The notes below the pieces were generated by a model. The model was not told the origin of the DNA. It did not search any database and saw only the letters and a list, made by a program, of their open reading frames with translations. A DNA stretch of 64,000 nucleotides from Actinomycetes bacterium (GTDB lineage: Bacteria; Actinomycetota; Actinomycetes; Propionibacteriales; Propionibacteriaceae). Numbering within the stretch: the stretch's first letter is position 1; every line of letters begins with the position of its first letter. The position numbers were made by a program, and so were the translations under genes. This document shows, piece by piece, positions 62,428 through 64,000 of the stretch. Where the stretch lies: contig JAEZVO010000021.1 of the NCBI GenBank assembly GCA_023443125.1, positions 1 through 64,000 on the forward strand, read 5' to 3'.

Positions 62428-63237
62428 TCACAATGCCCGTCGCGGCTTGGCCGACGGTTCGCTCGGCTGCGCGTCATCGTCTGCAACCACAGGATTACCG
62501 TGTTCGTCGAGGCGCGGGTAGAGGCGTGCCATCGTCTGCAGCAGGTCGTCTTGCGTCGGGTTGTGCACCTCGTCGACGATGCGCCCGTCGGAGAGGAACA
62601 CGGCTCGGTCGGCGTAGCTCGCCGCGGTGGCGTCGTGCGTGACCATTACGACGGTTTGCCCGAAGTCATCCACGCTGGCCCGCAGGAATGACAACACTTC
62701 TGCGGCCGCGACGGAGTCGAGGTTGCCGGTGGGCTCGTCGCCGAACACAATCTCGGGGCGATTCATGAGCGCTCGGGCACACGCGACGCGCTGCTGCTGG
62801 CCACCGGAGAGTTCCGACGGGGTGTGTCCCAGTCGGCTGCGCAGATCGAGCATGTCGACGACCTTGTCAAACCATTCCTGGTCGACTTTGCCGCCAGCGA
62901 TGGAGACCGGGAGCACAATGTTTTCTTCCGCAGAGAGCGTGGGGATCAAGTTGAAGGCTTGGAAGATGAAGCCAATACGCTCGCGTCGAAGTTTCGTGAG
63001 TGTGGTGTCGTCGAGTGCTGCGACGTCGGTGTCACCAATGAATACCTGCCCCGAGGTCGGCACATCGAGGGCAGCAAGCAGGTGCATCAGCGTCGATTTG
63101 CCGGAGCCCGACGGGCCCATGATTGCCGTGAACTTTCCCTGCTCGATTGCAAAGTCGACGTCGTCCAGGGCAACCACCGTGGTGTCGCCGCTGCCGTATT
63201 GCTTGGTAAGGGACACTGCCCTGGCTGCTACCGTCAC
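62428..63237 (-). CDS. ABC transporter ATPase, MacB/LolD type
   Basis: This 269-aa ATPase has Walker A IMGPSGSGKSTLMHL, Q-loop FIFQAFNLIPTLS, signature LSGGQQQRVACARALM, Walker B VFGDEPTGNLD and H-loop VMVTHD. It is the partner of the downstream FtsX-type permease. GTG 63237 is used. It starts right next to the origin region. Confidence 0.93.
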   Translation of the reverse strand: MTVAARAVSLTKQYGSGDTTVVALDDVDFAIEQGKFTAIMGPSGSGKSTLMHLLAALDVPTSGQVFIGDTDVAALDDTTLTKLRRERIGFIFQAFNLIPTLSAEENIVLPVSIAGGKVDQEWFDKVVDMLDLRSRLGHTPSELSGGQQQRVACARALMNRPEIVFGDEPTGNLDSVAAAEVLSFLRASVDDFGQTVVMVTHDATAASYADRAVFLSDGRIVDEVHNPTQDDLLQTMARLYPRLDEHGNPVVADDDAQPSEPSAKPRRAL

Positions 63238-63300
63238 GCCTCAACCGTACCTGGCGAACTTCTTGTGTTTCCACGCTGGAGAGTTTGAAGACTCTTGGTT

Positions 63301-63500
63301 GTATATCTACTCATAGTAGTAGTAGGTGCTGTGGATACTGTGGATAACTTCCATCGATCCTTGTCGTACTCGTAATGATGGCTGTGGATAAGTGCAACGA
63401 GTTTGTCGAATTACACGCTTAGGATTTGTGGACAGCCGTCGTAGAAAAGTTTTCCACAGGAGTATCCACAGTGGAACAACCGTACTTATCCACAGGCGAT
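63301..63500. other. Replication origin (oriC) region
   Basis: The gap between dnaA and the ABC gene holds three consensus DnaA boxes (63339-63347, 63383-63391, 63486-63494) and several near boxes (63330-63338, 63450-63458, 63462-63470). Four TAG trinucleotides in a row (63314-63325) lie next to the first boxes, the layout of a DnaA-trio unwinding element. It lies just downstream of the dnaA 3' end, as is usual in Actinomycetota. Confidence 0.88.
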
Positions 63501-63554
63501 TTCGGGCAGACAGCAGCGCCGCGCCGAACCGCGGGAATGAGTCAAGAAGAGCGC

Positions 63555-64000
63555 TCAGCGCTGTTTGATCTTGTTGGTGAGCTCAGTCACCTGCGTGAAC
63601 AGCGATCGATCTTCACTGATGCGTTCGGTCACGCGACGCACGGAGTTCAGCACCGTCGAGTGATCGCGGCCGCCGAACTTGGCGCCAATCTTGGGCAGAG
63701 ACAGCTCCGTCAGCTCCCGGCAAAGATAGATAGCGATGTGACGAGGCATAGCAATCCCCGCGACGCGGCTCGTCCCGGTGAGATCGTCCATCGAAATATT
63801 GAAGTACTCGCTGGTGGCTTCCATGATCGTCTGGGCATCCACCTGCACCTCGCCCTCGGGCATGAGGCTGTCGAGCACTTCGGTGGCGAGCTCCGTCGTA
63901 ATCTCCTGCTGATCCAGCGACGCGAGCGCTGCAATGCGGGTGAGGGCACCCTCCAGCTCGCGGATGTTCGTCGTAATCCGAGCCGCGATGAGCTCAAGCA
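63555..64000 (-). CDS. dnaA: Chromosomal replication initiator DnaA (3' part, cut by window edge)
   Basis: About 148 C-terminal residues are present and the gene runs off the right edge. The segment NIRELEGALTRIAALASL belongs to the AAA+ lid. The DNA-binding domain IV has VAGIAMPRHIAIYLCRELTE, then KIGAKFGGRDHSTVLNSVRR, the signature that contacts DnaA boxes. DnaA binds the adjacent oriC and opens it. Confidence 0.97.
   Translation of the reverse strand, partial: LELIAARITTNIRELEGALTRIAALASLDQQEITTELATEVLDSLMPEGEVQVDAQTIMEATSEYFNISMDDLTGTSRVAGIAMPRHIAIYLCRELTELSLPKIGAKFGGRDHSTVLNSVRRVTERISEDRSLFTQVTELTNKIKQR

Overview
This is a high-GC actinomycete chromosome segment. The right edge holds the replication-origin region: the 3' part of dnaA, an oriC-like intergenic region, dnaN, recF and a DciA/DUF721 gene, all on the minus strand. 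Gene style (GTG/ATGA overlaps, probable leaderless starts with a TANNNT -10 box, MtrAB-like two-component pair, actinobacterial Tad pilus genes) fits Actinomycetota. Family-level placement (perhaps Propionibacteriales) is only a guess.

Region 1 (1-22.3 kb) is a defence and accessory island with two unrelated CRISPR-Cas systems. The left one is type II-C: the end of an array of 36-nt repeats with 28-nt spacers, then cas2, cas1 and a ~1095-aa Cas9 that resembles the Corynebacterium diphtheriae Cas9. A well-formed tracrRNA gene ends only a few bases to a few tens of bases before the cas9 start. The right one is a complete type I-E locus (cas3-cse1-cse2-cas7e-cas5e-cas6e-cas1e-cas2e) followed by an array of 50 repeats and 49 spacers. 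Between them are a Fic-domain protein, a DUF2207-like membrane protein, two small lipoproteins and an area of decayed genes (an alpha-glucosidase relic and a partial duplicate of the fic 3' end). A lone degenerate type I-E repeat and several palindromes lie directly upstream of cas3.

Region 2 (22.3-40 kb) has a large secreted metallophosphoesterase with an apparently truncated cell-wall sorting signal, an MFS transporter, citrate synthase, and a glycan-use cluster. That cluster holds a substrate-binding protein, two permeases, a fused double ATPase, a ROK sugar kinase and a GH29 alpha-L-fucosidase, with a divergent ROK repressor and an MlrC-family gene. Together they look like import and breakdown of fucose-containing oligosaccharides under ROK control.

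Region 3 (40-49.3 kb) has a HAD phosphatase, a DUF998-like membrane protein, an ABC exporter, an AspT-type antiporter, a two-component system, an exported poly-aspartate protein and a hypothetical gene preceded by a perfect 24-bp inverted repeat.

Region 4 (49.3-56.8 kb) is a compact Tad/Flp pilus-like operon (SAF/CpaB, MinD-like, CpaF, TadB, TadC, Flp pilin, LysM protein with a BTAD-like C-terminus). Region 5 (56.8-64 kb) is the dnaA-oriC-dnaN-recF-dciA block, into which an FtsX-type ABC transporter pair is inserted between oriC and dnaN. DnaA-box pairs also occur before and inside the Tad operon. No tRNA, rRNA or transposase gene was recognised.
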